DNA of 64,000 bases from Desulfobacca acetoxidans DSM 11109 (GCF_000195295.1 NC_015388.1:2232001-2296000); one strand, 5' to 3'; positions 53,280 through 63,285 are shown, counted from the stretch's first letter. The notes: generated from the sequence alone by a model not told the origin. Numbers and translations: made by a program.

Positions 53280-53368
53280 GATATTTATGTTAATAATTAG
53301 ATAGTATTTATTATTTTATTATGGGGCTGATAAAAAAAGGAAATCGAATAGAAATAATTAATGAAGGT

Positions 53369-54247
53369 TTAAGGAGAAACTGGCCGAATCAGCCTGAACC
53401 CGATAAATCCGTCGGTTTGGGAGGGACGAAAAGATTGGCGAGCGGCGCAACGCAATTCTCGGGCCCGGCCATACCAGGAGCCACCTCTCAGGACGCGAGA
53501 CGTCCCGGAAGCGGGTCCGGCAGGATTTTCTTTGCGGCTTTTTGTATACGAGGAGGAATGATACCAGTCCTCACACCACTCAGCCACGTTGCCGGCCATA
53601 TCATAGAGACCGAAACCATTTGGAGGAAAGCTGGCCACCGGGGCAGTATAGCGAAAGCCATCTTTATCGTAGGGGTTGGGATTGAAGCTGGCCCGAAATC
53701 GCCCTCCCTGTTCGGGAGGAGTGCTCCCCCACGGGAAAGGCTGCCCTACTAGGCCGCCCCGGGCTGCGGCCTCCCATTGGGCTTCAGTAGGAAGCATATA
53801 CTCCTCCTGGGTAATCCGGCTTAGCCACTTGGCAAAGGCGGTGGCATCATGCCAGGTAACCCCCACCACCGGCTGGTTAGGCGCGTTGAGGTTTCTATCC
53901 AGCCAATAAAGGGGTTCAGGGTGGCCAGTGGCCGCCAAAAACTCTCCATATTGGGCATTGGTAATTTCAGTAGCCGTGATGTAGAAGGGTGAGAGGTTTA
54001 CCCAATGTTGCGGTCCTTCGTCCCAATAGCGTCCCGATTCTTCAGGTGGGCTTCCCAGCAGGTAAGGTCCACCAGGGATCAGACGCAGTTGTATCCCTAA
54101 TATATTGTGGCAAGTTGGCGCTGGCGGCGGGGATGCAGCGAGTGCCAGCCTGCCGGAGGCAAGCCAGGCAGACAGACAGAAACAGATAATCAAGCAAAGG
54201 AAAAGACGTTGGGCAATCATGCTATCTTGCAGATGGGAATCAGACAT
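53369..54247 (-). CDS. secreted SUMF1/formylglycine-generating-enzyme-fold protein, catalytic cysteines absent
   Basis: A 292-aa protein with an N-terminal signal or anchor (hydrophobic RLFLCLIICFCLSAWLA) followed by a full FGE-sulfatase fold: PGGPYLLGSPPEESGRYWDEGPQH, TEITNAQYGEFL, VGVTWHDATAFAKWLS, LPTEAQWEAAARGG, GLYDMAGNVAEWCEDWY, and RVLRGGSWYGRARELRCAARQ. In true FGE the GGS segment has two catalytic cysteines before the RCAAR; here that segment is YGRAREL with none. So sulfatase activation is unlikely, and a structural or binding role in the periplasm is more likely. The start at 54247 has AAGGAA before it. It diverges from lptD. Confidence 0.85.
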   Translation of the reverse strand: MSDSHLQDSMIAQRLFLCLIICFCLSAWLASGRLALAASPPPAPTCHNILGIQLRLIPGGPYLLGSPPEESGRYWDEGPQHWVNLSPFYITATEITNAQYGEFLAATGHPEPLYWLDRNLNAPNQPVVGVTWHDATAFAKWLSRITQEEYMLPTEAQWEAAARGGLVGQPFPWGSTPPEQGGRFRASFNPNPYDKDGFRYTAPVASFPPNGFGLYDMAGNVAEWCEDWYHSSSYTKSRKENPAGPASGTSRVLRGGSWYGRARELRCAARQSFRPSQTDGFIGFRLIRPVSP

Positions 54248-54305
54248 GTTGTATTCCTTCAAGAAGAATATTTACTGCACCAGGGATATATTTTCAACCA
54301 AAGGT

Positions 54306-54351
54306 TACCATACCAGCTAAATCCATTGAATTTTATTCAAGGGGTATGGTA
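54306..54351. promoter_or_regulatory. two-tier stem-loop between the SUMF1-fold gene and lptD
   Basis: TACCATACC (54306-54314) pairs with GGTATGGTA (54343-54351); inside, TTGAA (54326-54330) pairs with TTCAA (54336-54340). Both flanking genes diverge from here, so it is not a terminator. It may be an operator for a dimeric regulator or a structured lptD leader. Confidence 0.5.
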
Positions 54352-54394
54352 GTATTGGGAAATTAAACTTACTGATTACCGTTAGGGAAACACT

Positions 54395-56614
54395 TTGAAA
54401 CTGCGGCTTGTTATCTGGATGCCGGTGCTGCTCTGCTGCCTGATCTGGCCAGCCTGGGCAGAAGAAGTCGAAATATTCAAGGATCTTGCCTTTGAAGGAG
54501 GACCTTGGCTGCTCAAGGCCGACAAACTGGTCTACCATACCGTTGACCAGACCTATGAAGCTGTCGGAAGAGTAACTATTCGACAGGGAGACCGGCGGAT
54601 AACAGCCGAATATATTAAGGTCCATGGACCGACGCGCATTGCCGAACTGGAAGGCAATGTAGTCATTGTCCTGGGCCAGGATATCTTGCGGGGCCGAACC
54701 GGGCGTTTCAATCTGGTTACCCGCTGTGGGGAGATCTCTGAGGCCAGACTCTTTCTACAACGCAACCATTTTCATGTCACCAGTGCCCTGATCCGCAAAA
54801 CCGGTGATGACACCTTTCATGCCGAGAAGTGTGTGGTCACGACCTGTGATGCAGATCGGCCGATGTGGAGTTTTTATAGCCGTGAATTGAACGTAAAACT
54901 AGATGGTTATGCTATCGGTAAGGCCACTGCCCTGCGGCTGGGCCCTATACCGGTGGCATTCCTTCCGGCTGCGGTGCTGCCTGTGAAGACCTCCAGGCAG
55001 TCAGGTTTCCTCATGCCGATTTACAGTCAACACCGGGCGGCTGGCACGGTGGTGGAAATCCCCTTTTATTGGGCCATCAATAATTATATGGACGCCACCC
55101 TTTACCAGATGGTGGTGAACAAAAGAGGGTACCTGCAGGGTTTGGAATACCGCTATGCCTGGGACAAAGACTCTGGCGGGGCGGCGCGTTTCTCTTATAT
55201 CCGGGACGGCAAAGAGGAGGCTCCGACACCGCACCGGTACTGGGGCGTCGCCATGTTAAACCAGAATCTGCCGCAAGGCTGGTCAGCCAAGGGTACCCTG
55301 GATATTCCTAGTGATGGACAGTATCTTTATGATTACAATTATGGCTACCTGGGTTTGGATCGGCTCTCCCGTTCTTGGGCGGAAGACTACGGCCGCAATC
55401 TGGAGCAATTTGAGGTTAAGACCAGGGTATCCGGCCTGGTGCTGACGCGCAATTTCTCCCAGGGCAGCGTCAATTTTTATGGCCAATATTATCGCCCGCT
55501 TTATTCGGATATTTCCCGTCCACTTGATAAAGCACCCTCTTTGAATGTGGGTACTCTCTTGCTCCCCCTCGGTTCCTGGCCTATCCATTTCCACCTTAAC
55601 ACGGCCTATACCCACTATTATCATGACTACGGCCTGAGCGGCCAGAGATTGGATTTCCACCCCCGGTTTTCCCTGAACAGCCGGTTATTCGGCACCTTTG
55701 ACTTAGAGGCCGTTGCGGGTTGGCGGGGAACCGGTTACCGGGTCGATTCCAGGGACGCCGGTGATGATCTGAACAAATATGATGGCCGTTCATTATATGA
55801 TGTCAAGACCGGCCTCAGCACCTCTCTCTTTAAAGATTGGGGTCGGAGTTCGGGCTCCGCGGGATTTGTCCGGCACGTCTTCCAACCCAGAGTAGTTTAT
55901 TATAACTACCAGAATTTCAATGTGAATCGCATCCCTCAATTTGATCCTTTCGATTATGGTTGGCAGAATCAGGTAACTAAAAATTATCCGATTTTTGAAG
56001 GAGAGGAACCTATCGGGGGGATCAATGCAACTACGTATTCGCTGACGAATCATTTCCTCCGGCGGTCAACATCGAGTACCGGCCTGCCGCACATCACCGA
56101 CCTTTTTTGGAGCCGATTGACTCAGAGTATATTTTTTAATTCGTCCAATTATGGTCTGGACGGCCAACCGCAGCCGCACCGCCGCATGTCCGATATCTTC
56201 CTGGAGACCATGGCCTTTCCCATCGAACAGATCGGCCTAGGTCTGGACACCGGCATATCACCTTATCATGAGGGATTGAGTCGGATGGATGTCAATCTTT
56301 TACTGCGGGATCGGGCTGATCGAAATCATCTTAATATATCTTATATCTACCTCAAGAACTACGCCAATCAGATCAATTCGAGCGTCTTTCTTGATCTCTT
56401 CCGATCGATCAAGGTTGGGTTTAGCAACCAGCATACATTTGTCAGCGGCAAAAAATTAGAAAATAAATATAGCCTTATCTTTCAGCGGCAATGCTGGGGG
56501 GTCAGCCTGAACTTCGCCGATCGCAGCACGGATAAATACGTCAGCTTCTCGATTATCATTCCCGGACTGATAGAAAAAAGTCATGCCCCGAGCCAGGGGC
56601 AACAGGTATTATAA
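54395..56614 (+). CDS. lptD: LPS-assembly protein LptD
   Basis: A 739-aa outer membrane beta-barrel that inserts LPS into the outer leaflet. A signal peptide (LVIWMPVLLCCLIWPAWA) is followed by an OstA domain (LLKADKLVYHTVDQTYEAVGRVTI, EGNVVIVLGQDILRGRTGRFN), a conserved cysteine-bearing segment (EKCVVTTCD) and a long barrel region (GFLMPIYSQHRAAGTVVEIPFYWAIN and onwards). The start is TTG at 54395 with AGGGA before it. It is typical of the shorter deltaproteobacterial forms. No surA neighbour is present. The convergent V4R gene ends 25 nt after the stop. Confidence 0.93.
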   Translation: MKLRLVIWMPVLLCCLIWPAWAEEVEIFKDLAFEGGPWLLKADKLVYHTVDQTYEAVGRVTIRQGDRRITAEYIKVHGPTRIAELEGNVVIVLGQDILRGRTGRFNLVTRCGEISEARLFLQRNHFHVTSALIRKTGDDTFHAEKCVVTTCDADRPMWSFYSRELNVKLDGYAIGKATALRLGPIPVAFLPAAVLPVKTSRQSGFLMPIYSQHRAAGTVVEIPFYWAINNYMDATLYQMVVNKRGYLQGLEYRYAWDKDSGGAARFSYIRDGKEEAPTPHRYWGVAMLNQNLPQGWSAKGTLDIPSDGQYLYDYNYGYLGLDRLSRSWAEDYGRNLEQFEVKTRVSGLVLTRNFSQGSVNFYGQYYRPLYSDISRPLDKAPSLNVGTLLLPLGSWPIHFHLNTAYTHYYHDYGLSGQRLDFHPRFSLNSRLFGTFDLEAVAGWRGTGYRVDSRDAGDDLNKYDGRSLYDVKTGLSTSLFKDWGRSSGSAGFVRHVFQPRVVYYNYQNFNVNRIPQFDPFDYGWQNQVTKNYPIFEGEEPIGGINATTYSLTNHFLRRSTSSTGLPHITDLFWSRLTQSIFFNSSNYGLDGQPQPHRRMSDIFLETMAFPIEQIGLGLDTGISPYHEGLSRMDVNLLLRDRADRNHLNISYIYLKNYANQINSSVFLDLFRSIKVGFSNQHTFVSGKKLENKYSLIFQRQCWGVSLNFADRSTDKYVSFSIIIPGLIEKSHAPSQGQQVL

Positions 56615-56639
56615 AGCAGGCAACTCTAAATAAAAACGG

Positions 56640-57167
56640 TCAGTTTGCCTGAATCAGATTCACCTTGAACCGACAGACCCGATCCCCCTTGGCCCAGCAG
56701 TCGATCTCTTCCACCCGGAAGTCATTGCCGGTATAGGCTTTTAGAATGCCGCCTAGGAAGCCCTCATCATAGTCACACACCGTCTCATTGGTTACCGGCA
56801 GGCCGGAGCAGTCCAAATCTTCGGCTACGGTCAGCGTCATATCCCAGGTATCGATATCCAATTCTTCCACTCGCAGGATACCGATCTTATGTTCGACCAA
56901 TTTCTCCTGCAGTTCGGTTAGAAATTTATCAAACTCTAGTTGGGTATTTAATAAATGCCGGCAGAATTCCTCCCCTGCCAAGCGCCCGGCGGCAACAAAT
57001 ATTCTTTTGGTTTCTGCCAGGCCGAACCGCGCGGTCAGAACTGTCCGCATGGTATAGAGCATCAAACGATAAACTAATACTGGCGCCATCATCCCCAGAT
57101 TGGGGCGCCCGATTTCCAGATCACCTAAGGATTCCCAATGGAAAAAAAGATGATTGGCTCCTGGCAC
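56640..57167 (-). CDS. V4R-domain protein
   Basis: A 175-aa single-domain protein. The C-terminal half matches the V4R (4-vinyl reductase) domain: VCDYDEGFLGGILKAYTGNDFRVEEIDCWAKGDRVCRFKV, with the conserved cysteine pair in that stretch. The N-terminal half begins RPNLGMMAPVLVYRLMLYT. V4R domains bind small hydrophobic ligands or tetrapyrrole precursors and are found in regulators and in bacteriochlorophyll or anaerobic aromatic pathways. Here no effector domain is fused, so the role is open. Start is GTG at 57167 with GAGGAAAGAG before it. A gap of about 240 nt without recognisable genes precedes it. Confidence 0.82.
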   Translation of the reverse strand: MPGANHLFFHWESLGDLEIGRPNLGMMAPVLVYRLMLYTMRTVLTARFGLAETKRIFVAAGRLAGEEFCRHLLNTQLEFDKFLTELQEKLVEHKIGILRVEELDIDTWDMTLTVAEDLDCSGLPVTNETVCDYDEGFLGGILKAYTGNDFRVEEIDCWAKGDRVCRFKVNLIQAN

Positions 57168-57408
57168 TGACTCTTTCCTCCATTATTTGAGATTATCAAA
57201 TCGGATAGCTTGATCATCTGGAATGGATAAGCTGCCTGGGTAATATTTCATACTTCTCCATAAAAGGTCGAGCTTCGAAGTCGGGTGAAAGGCAGGCACA
57301 CATTTCCCCCTGATCAATTTTTCCTGACCTAGAGGCAGGCCAACGACCGGCTGGCACCTGCTGCCGTTTTTCCACAATCCCTCTGATTCTGCAACGTTGG
57401 CGTAAAAT

Positions 57409-58299
57409 CTAAGATATTCCTCTGCCGGTCAGCAGCCGCAGGGCCTCCAGATACCTTTGCCGGGTATTGGCAATAACCTCTGGCGGGAGAGGGGGTGGCG
57501 GTGGTTGTTTATTCCAGCCAAGACCGAGCAGGTAGTCCCGTAAGTACTGCTTGTCAAAACTTTTTTGAGAGCGGCCGGGGGTATAATCGGTTAAGGGCCA
57601 GAAACGGGATGAATCTGGCGTCAGAACTTCATCGATCAGGACCAGACGGTCGCCTATAAGCCCGAATTCAAACTTGGTATCGGCGATCAAGATCCCCTTT
57701 GCTTCCGCTTCGGTGTGGGCTCGGCGATAAATCGCCAGACTGAGATCTCGTACGCGTTGGGCCAGGGTCTCGCCGATGAGGTTGATGACTGCGGTAAAGG
57801 TGATATTTTCGTCATGGCGTCCTAACTCGGCCTTGGTGGAAGGAGTGAAGATCGGCTCTGGCAAACGTTCGGATTCCTTCAATCCGGACGGCAGCTTCTG
57901 TCCGCACACCGAATTATGCTCCTGATATTCCTGCCACCCGGAGCCGGCCAGATAGCCCCGCACGATACATTCAATGGGTAGCGGCCGGGCATGGTGCGCC
58001 AACATACTGCGTCCTTGCAGGATATCGGCATATGCCTGACATTCGTTCGGAAAATCCCTGATATCAATGGAGATCAGGTGGTTCGGCGTCAGATCTCGGC
58101 TACGTTCAAACCAGTAGGCCGATATCTGGTTAAGTATCTTTCCCTTATCAGGGATAGGATCGGCCATGACTACATCAAAGGCTGAAATCCGGTCGGTGGC
58201 CACCAGTAATAAACGGCCATCGCGTAAGGTATAAACGTCCCGCACTTTACCCCGTCGCAGCGGGCCTAGTGCAGTCAACCGAGTTTCTTTAACAATCAC
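57409..58299 (-). CDS. purC: phosphoribosylaminoimidazole-succinocarboxamide synthase
   Basis: A 296-aa enzyme that joins CAIR and aspartate in purine synthesis. Landmarks: [80 protein letters not shown] and [15 protein letters not shown]. It is the longer SAICAR synthetase form. I set the start at GTG 58299, with TGAGGAAGAAG directly before it; an in-frame start at 58332 was rejected because it would run through this ribosome site. The upstream pseudokinase ends 100 nt away on the same strand, so co-transcription is possible but not certain. Confidence 0.94.
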   Translation of the reverse strand: MIVKETRLTALGPLRRGKVRDVYTLRDGRLLLVATDRISAFDVVMADPIPDKGKILNQISAYWFERSRDLTPNHLISIDIRDFPNECQAYADILQGRSMLAHHARPLPIECIVRGYLAGSGWQEYQEHNSVCGQKLPSGLKESERLPEPIFTPSTKAELGRHDENITFTAVINLIGETLAQRVRDLSLAIYRRAHTEAEAKGILIADTKFEFGLIGDRLVLIDEVLTPDSSRFWPLTDYTPGRSQKSFDKQYLRDYLLGLGWNKQPPPPPLPPEVIANTRQRYLEALRLLTGRGIS

Positions 58300-58399
58300 A
58301 AGCTTCTTCCTCACAAAAAGGTAGGGAGCCATATCCCGCAGCTCCCGGAGTGCTTCAGAGAGAACAACCCGCTCCTCCGGGCGTGTATTCCCGGCTTCT

Positions 58400-60115
58400 C
58401 TAGTGAGGCCGGGCCACCCCGGTTTTGGCTGCGGTTTTGGGCTTTGCGGCGGTCGCTCCCTGCTGACTTTGACCGGCGGCAGGGTTAACCCAGACCTGAT
58501 AAAAAGTCTTTTTGCCTTTGACTACTTTTTTGACAATGGTCCGCTTGCCCTGTTTGCTTAATGTATTAGCGTATTTTGCAGCTTCTGCCGGTTTGTCATA
58601 GGTGGCGGCAAGTTTCATAGCGGTTTTGGGCGTTTTGACCGCCGGTTGGGCCTTAACCGGGCTTTTAGGTCTGGCCGGTGATTTAGTCGCCGTCTGGAGC
58701 GTTTTGGCTTTCGCGGCTGTAGATGCGACCGAAGGTTGGGGTTTGGTTTTTTCTACAACCGGCGCGTTCAAACTGCTACCGGGTGGAATCACCGGAGCGT
58801 GAACCGAGGCTGGCGGAGAGGTAGTACTAATCGTCGATTCGGGCTGTATTTCCTGCGGTGGTCCCGGGGAGCCAACCGGAGGAGAGGGTTTCAGCTCCAG
58901 GGGAGCCTGAATCGCCGGGGCACTATCCCGCCCCGATTCGGGCCTTTGAGCCAGTTCAACCCGAGGTTTGGGTAAAAACAATGAGCTAAGAGCGTATATT
59001 AACAGCAGCAAAGTTAGAAAACCGCCAACCCCGGCTGCCAACTGTTTGTGACGGTTGAGACGGAGCGGCTCAGGCCCCAGGTATTCCGTGAGCCGATGTT
59101 GTTGCTCCTGCAGCCAGGCCAACATTTGTTCCCAATAGCTGCGGCGGGGAATCGGTTCGGGAGCTTGCCAGTCAGAGTCAATCTCCACCACCGGCTCCGC
59201 AGCGCCGGATGGCGGCCTGGAGGCTGCCTTGGCCCCGCCAGTCACCGCAACTAAACCTTCTTCTTCCGGTCGCTTTTTACGGCTTGGGCCGGTGATAGCT
59301 AGACGCTCCCTCAGAATGGATAATTGGGATAAAAAATCTGTCGCTGCAGGGAAGCGTTTTCCGGGATCGGGATGCAGTCCCCGCAAGAAAAGCGGCTGTA
59401 AACTTTCGGGAATTTTCTCTAAATCCAATGGCTGTTGCGCCGCTTGATAAGGCATAATTTCATCGGTTAGCATAGGAAAGGGTAAAGCACCGGTTAACAT
59501 CCGATACCCGATAACGCTTAAAGAAAAAATATTGCTAGCCGCCAATGGCTTACGCCCCTGCCAGACTTCAGGAGCGATATAAGCCTTGAGGTCCGGGTAA
59601 GCCTGAATCTCTGCCAGTTCGGTGGGAAAGGCAAGATTAATGATTTTTATCCCTTCGGTAGCCGAAACCAGTACCTGCTGTGGATTGAAATTTTGATGAA
59701 TAACTCCCTGTTTATGGATATAAGCAACACCTTGGGCCAATACTTCAATAAAATAGAGGGAATCATTAATCGTCAGGGCCTCGCTCTGGCCCAATAGCTC
59801 CCATAAGGAATTGCCGGCAAAGGGTTCCTGAACCAGGAATACCCCCTCTTCAGTCTCATCTAAGTGATGTATCCCCAGAATCTGGGGATGATGTAGCTTC
59901 ATTCCCGTCAGGGCTTCGCGGCGATAATATTCTAGTAAGCGATCGAATTCCGGCACTTCGTTGGACAGACATTTCAAGCCCACTTCCACGTCCAGTGCCT
60001 GATCCCTGGCCAACATTACTTTACCGTGAGCTTCCGAACGCATTACCCGGATAAGTTCATACCGGCGCCCGATCACCATACCGGGCACAAAACTGCCTTG
60101 GCCTTGTGTATCCAT
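58400..60115 (-). CDS. membrane pseudokinase with C-terminal SPOR-like domain
   Basis: A 571-aa protein. Residues about 18-265 have the protein kinase fold: Lys48 in VGLKCL, the helix-C glutamate (Glu67), and the APE motif at 181-183. But the catalytic loop HRDxKPxN is HQNFNPQQ (residues 140-147), losing the catalytic Asp and Lys, and DFG is NLA (160-162). The Gly-rich loop is also poor (MRSEAHGKV). So catalysis is very unlikely. A transmembrane helix (about 358-381) is followed by a Pro/Ala/Lys-rich linker and a SPOR-like tail ([20 protein letters not shown], then [10 protein letters not shown]). It may read peptidoglycan or an outside signal and pass it to a partner by binding. Confidence 0.85.
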   Translation of the reverse strand: MDTQGQGSFVPGMVIGRRYELIRVMRSEAHGKVMLARDQALDVEVGLKCLSNEVPEFDRLLEYYRREALTGMKLHHPQILGIHHLDETEEGVFLVQEPFAGNSLWELLGQSEALTINDSLYFIEVLAQGVAYIHKQGVIHQNFNPQQVLVSATEGIKIINLAFPTELAEIQAYPDLKAYIAPEVWQGRKPLAASNIFSLSVIGYRMLTGALPFPMLTDEIMPYQAAQQPLDLEKIPESLQPLFLRGLHPDPGKRFPAATDFLSQLSILRERLAITGPSRKKRPEEEGLVAVTGGAKAASRPPSGAAEPVVEIDSDWQAPEPIPRRSYWEQMLAWLQEQQHRLTEYLGPEPLRLNRHKQLAAGVGGFLTLLLLIYALSSLFLPKPRVELAQRPESGRDSAPAIQAPLELKPSPPVGSPGPPQEIQPESTISTTSPPASVHAPVIPPGSSLNAPVVEKTKPQPSVASTAAKAKTLQTATKSPARPKSPVKAQPAVKTPKTAMKLAATYDKPAEAAKYANTLSKQGKRTIVKKVVKGKKTFYQVWVNPAAGQSQQGATAAKPKTAAKTGVARPH

Positions 60116-60477
60116 AGGTCTTCTCTATCTCGCCAGAACCGGCATCCTGCCGCTGGCCGCAAGAAAAGTTATCAGGATATTCCTTCGACAATTACCAGGG
60201 AAATAAGTCCCGAGTTCCGAGCTAATAGAAAATTCTACACAGGCTGGAAGCCCGTGCCACCGGCGGGTGATTTTTAAGAGTGACAATCACTCAAAAAGCT
60301 TTTAGGATAATAATGGAAATTGGTGATAAAATCAATCACCAAAACGCTACAGACCGCCAGGTTCAAAAATATCGTGCGGGCGGCGCCCACGGAAGCACGC
60401 CCCGCCAAGCACTGTGCTGCCAATTAATACTCTATATTTGACATCATATGAATATCAGGTGGAAGAAGTGCTCCCCT
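60116..60477. other. gene-free region between TPR lipoprotein and pseudokinase genes
   Basis: About 360 bases without a supported gene. CAGGCTGGAAGCCCGTGCCA (60240-60259) is related to the hairpin repeat after ruvA. GTGCGGGCGGCGCCCAC (60375-60391) is a short GC palindrome. The pseudokinase promoter should lie in 60120-60230. Confidence 0.5.
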
Positions 60478-60511
60478 AAGAAAAAAAGCTCCCCAGATAC
60501 CCTTGGGGAGC
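60478..60511 (-). terminator. rho-independent terminator of the TPR gene
   Basis: On the minus strand GCTCCCC, a 10-nt loop, GGGGAGC (60488-60511), then seven T (60481-60487). It lies about 30 nt beyond the stop of the TPR gene. Confidence 0.9.
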
Positions 60512-60541
60512 CCCTGACGCGATAAAAGAATAGCCTGGCCT

Positions 60542-62968
60542 TTATGGTTTTTGCGGTTCTTTGCCGGACTTGATTTCAAGCAACAGGGTCTCGGCAGCGG
60601 CTCGTTCAGGAAATTTCACCTTAATCTCGAGGAGCTTTTCCAGCGTGCCGATGGCCTTTTCCTTGTCCCCCAACTTGGCGAGGCAGTAAGCCAGATGATA
60701 TTTGAGAGCGGGGTTATTTGGGGCAATTTCCGTTGCCTGTTCCAGATAAGTGACCGCCTGGGGAAAATCTCCCTGTTGGCACAAAATCCAGCCTTTGGTA
60801 TCCAGGATATTGGGATCTTCCGGTGATTCTTCCAGAGCCTCGGAAACCAAGGTTAGGGCTTTCTGATAATTTTCCGGAGACTGCAGATGATTCGCCAATA
60901 AATAGGCCAGATTGTTCTTGGCCAAAATTGGAAACAGATTTCTTTCGATCATGCGATTATAAACTTCCGACGCTTTATTATAGTCCTTCAGCCGTTCATA
61001 GAACATTGCCTGTGCCAGGATATAAAACGGCGGGGCCTTGGGATCATTGGTCTTGGCCTCGAGTTCCATCTTCACTTTGTCCACATCCGGATTCTGTTGG
61101 TAGGCAATGACTAACAGTCTGAGGGCTGACAACTGCCGGGGATTGATGGTAAAAGCCTTTTCCAAAGCTTGCGCGGCCTCATCAGACTTCTTTTGTGCCA
61201 GAAAAATTTCCCCCAGCATCTGCAAAATCACGGGGTTGTTCGGACTACGGGCCAGACTCTGGCGCAACACTTCGACGGCCTGAACAGGTTTATCCTGTTC
61301 CAGATAAATGGCAGTCAGTAATTGCAATCCTTTAATAAAATTTGGATCTTGCTCCAATGCCTGTTTCAGGTGTTTAACAGCCTGATCAGTCTGCTTCTGC
61401 TTCAGCTCCATACGGGCCAGTTCGAAGTAGCCTATCGGATTTTTTGGATCTAGCGCTATCACCTTCTGGAAGGTGGCGCGCGCCTTGGCCAGATCTTCCT
61501 TGGCTAGATACACTTCCCCCAGCGCCAGCAGGTTGAACAGGTCTTTTTCATTGTATCGCAAATATCCCTGGATAGTTTGGATGGCACCGTCATAATCCTT
61601 GTTTCGCAGGTACAGGCCATAGAGAAACCGCCTGGCTTCCAGGTAATCTGCCTTCAATTCCAGGGCCTTTTTAGCCTGCTCCTTGGCCTGCTCCAACTCA
61701 TTGTTCACCAGATGGGCCTGGGCTAATAACAGGCGAGCTTCCGGATTTTGGGGCTGATCTTGCGTGATGAGGCGGAAATTGTTTACTGCCGCCAATCCAT
61801 CTTTCTTGGACAGGGCCAGCAGCCCCATGGTGCGAGTGGCAACCATGTCTTTGGGGTTTTCTTTCAATACTTCTGAAGCCAATTTTTCTGCCTCTGCCAC
61901 CCGCCCCCGACTGGCGTGCACCATTGCCATCCGACCTTTGGCCTGCAACCCTGATGGCCCGGTGGGGTCACGATCGACTATCTCTTGCAGTGTCTTCAGC
62001 CCCCGGCCTTCTTGTCGGCGGCTGAGGTAAAAATCGGCCAGGGCAAATCGGGCTGCATTATTATCAGGATGTTTGGCGGCAAAATCCTTTAAAACCTGTT
62101 CACCTTCTTTAACTTTGCCTCTACCTACCAGGAATTTGGTCAGGGCTACGGCGTGTTTCTCGTTATCCGGTTCCAACCCTAACTGCTGATGCAACGCCTG
62201 CTCGGCCTTATCCAATTGTCCTGCCAAAATGTAGTGTCGGGCCAATTCCGACTGCAGGCTGGCTTTTTGGGGCTCTAATTTTACTGCTTCGAGAAAATAC
62301 TTCTCGGCCTCGGGAAATTGTTTTTGCGCATCGGCCACCCGTCCCCGCGCCAGGAGGAGTTCCTCACTGTCGGGATTGGCCTTAATCCCTTCCTCCAATA
62401 TGGCAACGGCGCGCTCCAGGTTCTTTCGGTTGGATTCCATCTGCGCCTGGATGAGATAGACCTCATATTTTTTCGGGTCTAATTGCTTGGCTTCCTGCAA
62501 TTTTTCTATGGCAGCCTCCAGTTTTCCTTGTGCCGCCGCTAAAGAGGCCGCCAACAGCAAAACGTCTGAGTTCTTGGGCGCCAACTCCAGAGCTGTTTTC
62601 AACCGGGCTTCGGCCTCGTCTAACCTCTTACCTGACAGATAAATCCGGCCCAACAATATTTGGGCCTCCAGTAATTTTGGGTCCAGCTCCGCTGCTTGTG
62701 ACAAGGCGCCAAAAGCTCCTCGATAATTTTGCAGTTTTATTTCGGTCTTGGCCACCCACAGGAAGGATTCAGCATATTTAGGGTCTATCTGCACAGCATT
62801 TTTAAACTGTAACCGGGCGCGTACATAATCGCCCTTGTCATACAATTCCTTGCCCTCTTTTAAAAACTTATCCCTCTTTTCCTCCATAGAGGCGCAGCCC
62901 AAAAAACTTCCGAAAATCATTACCGCGGCCAAAGCCAGCCAGAACACCCGCCATTGGTTTTCTCTCAT
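60542..62968 (-). CDS. large TPR-repeat lipoprotein (PrsT-like)
   Basis: An 808-aa protein with a lipoprotein signal: a hydrophobic helix then FLGC-AS, with the lipid cysteine near residue 25. The rest is TPR repeats, at least fifteen by eye (for example KDYDGAIQTIQGYLRYNEKD and AKARATFQKVIALDPKNPIG). The start EEKRDKFLKEGKELYDKGDY and then ARLQFKNAVQIDPK is like the PrsT lipoproteins of exosortase/exopolysaccharide systems, but no exosortase gene or PEP-CTERM protein is seen in this window. It would act as a periplasmic or outer-membrane scaffold. It is a single-gene unit with its own terminator. Confidence 0.88.
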   Translation of the reverse strand: MRENQWRVFWLALAAVMIFGSFLGCASMEEKRDKFLKEGKELYDKGDYVRARLQFKNAVQIDPKYAESFLWVAKTEIKLQNYRGAFGALSQAAELDPKLLEAQILLGRIYLSGKRLDEAEARLKTALELAPKNSDVLLLAASLAAAQGKLEAAIEKLQEAKQLDPKKYEVYLIQAQMESNRKNLERAVAILEEGIKANPDSEELLLARGRVADAQKQFPEAEKYFLEAVKLEPQKASLQSELARHYILAGQLDKAEQALHQQLGLEPDNEKHAVALTKFLVGRGKVKEGEQVLKDFAAKHPDNNAARFALADFYLSRRQEGRGLKTLQEIVDRDPTGPSGLQAKGRMAMVHASRGRVAEAEKLASEVLKENPKDMVATRTMGLLALSKKDGLAAVNNFRLITQDQPQNPEARLLLAQAHLVNNELEQAKEQAKKALELKADYLEARRFLYGLYLRNKDYDGAIQTIQGYLRYNEKDLFNLLALGEVYLAKEDLAKARATFQKVIALDPKNPIGYFELARMELKQKQTDQAVKHLKQALEQDPNFIKGLQLLTAIYLEQDKPVQAVEVLRQSLARSPNNPVILQMLGEIFLAQKKSDEAAQALEKAFTINPRQLSALRLLVIAYQQNPDVDKVKMELEAKTNDPKAPPFYILAQAMFYERLKDYNKASEVYNRMIERNLFPILAKNNLAYLLANHLQSPENYQKALTLVSEALEESPEDPNILDTKGWILCQQGDFPQAVTYLEQATEIAPNNPALKYHLAYCLAKLGDKEKAIGTLEKLLEIKVKFPERAAAETLLLEIKSGKEPQKP

Positions 62969-63285
62969 CGCCCTATCCTCATAACCGTAAAGTTAAATCC
63001 GCTATTAGACAGACTGCATAATTTGCTGGTTACGTTTACTTCTTATATCAGGAAATTTTTCAAAACTCAATTCACAAACACACAGCAATCACTTTCGGCG
63101 AACAGGTTTTACAGGACATAATTATTATGGTAAGGTATGCGGGTCATGTTCTCGGCACTCGACCAGAGGTTCGAATAAGCCGGCTGCCAGAAGCCTATAT
63201 GTCATTCTTGTGATTCGCGGATAATATATCGATTATGGCAATAGTAGTTATATCGGCAATCAATGCTTGAAAGGTAAAAATTAAG
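62969..63285. other. divergent intergenic region between the TPR gene and the amidotransferase
   Basis: About 315 bases, no gene supported. Short AT-rich tracts (AATATATCGATTATGG at 63221-63236 and TTGCTGGTTACGTTTACTTC near 63023) could hold promoters in either direction. No hairpin with a T-run is seen. Confidence 0.45.

Noticed and set aside
57183-57377. 64-aa minus-strand ORF between the V4R protein and purC
   Set aside because: No recognisable domain and no ribosome site that I could see; likely chance.
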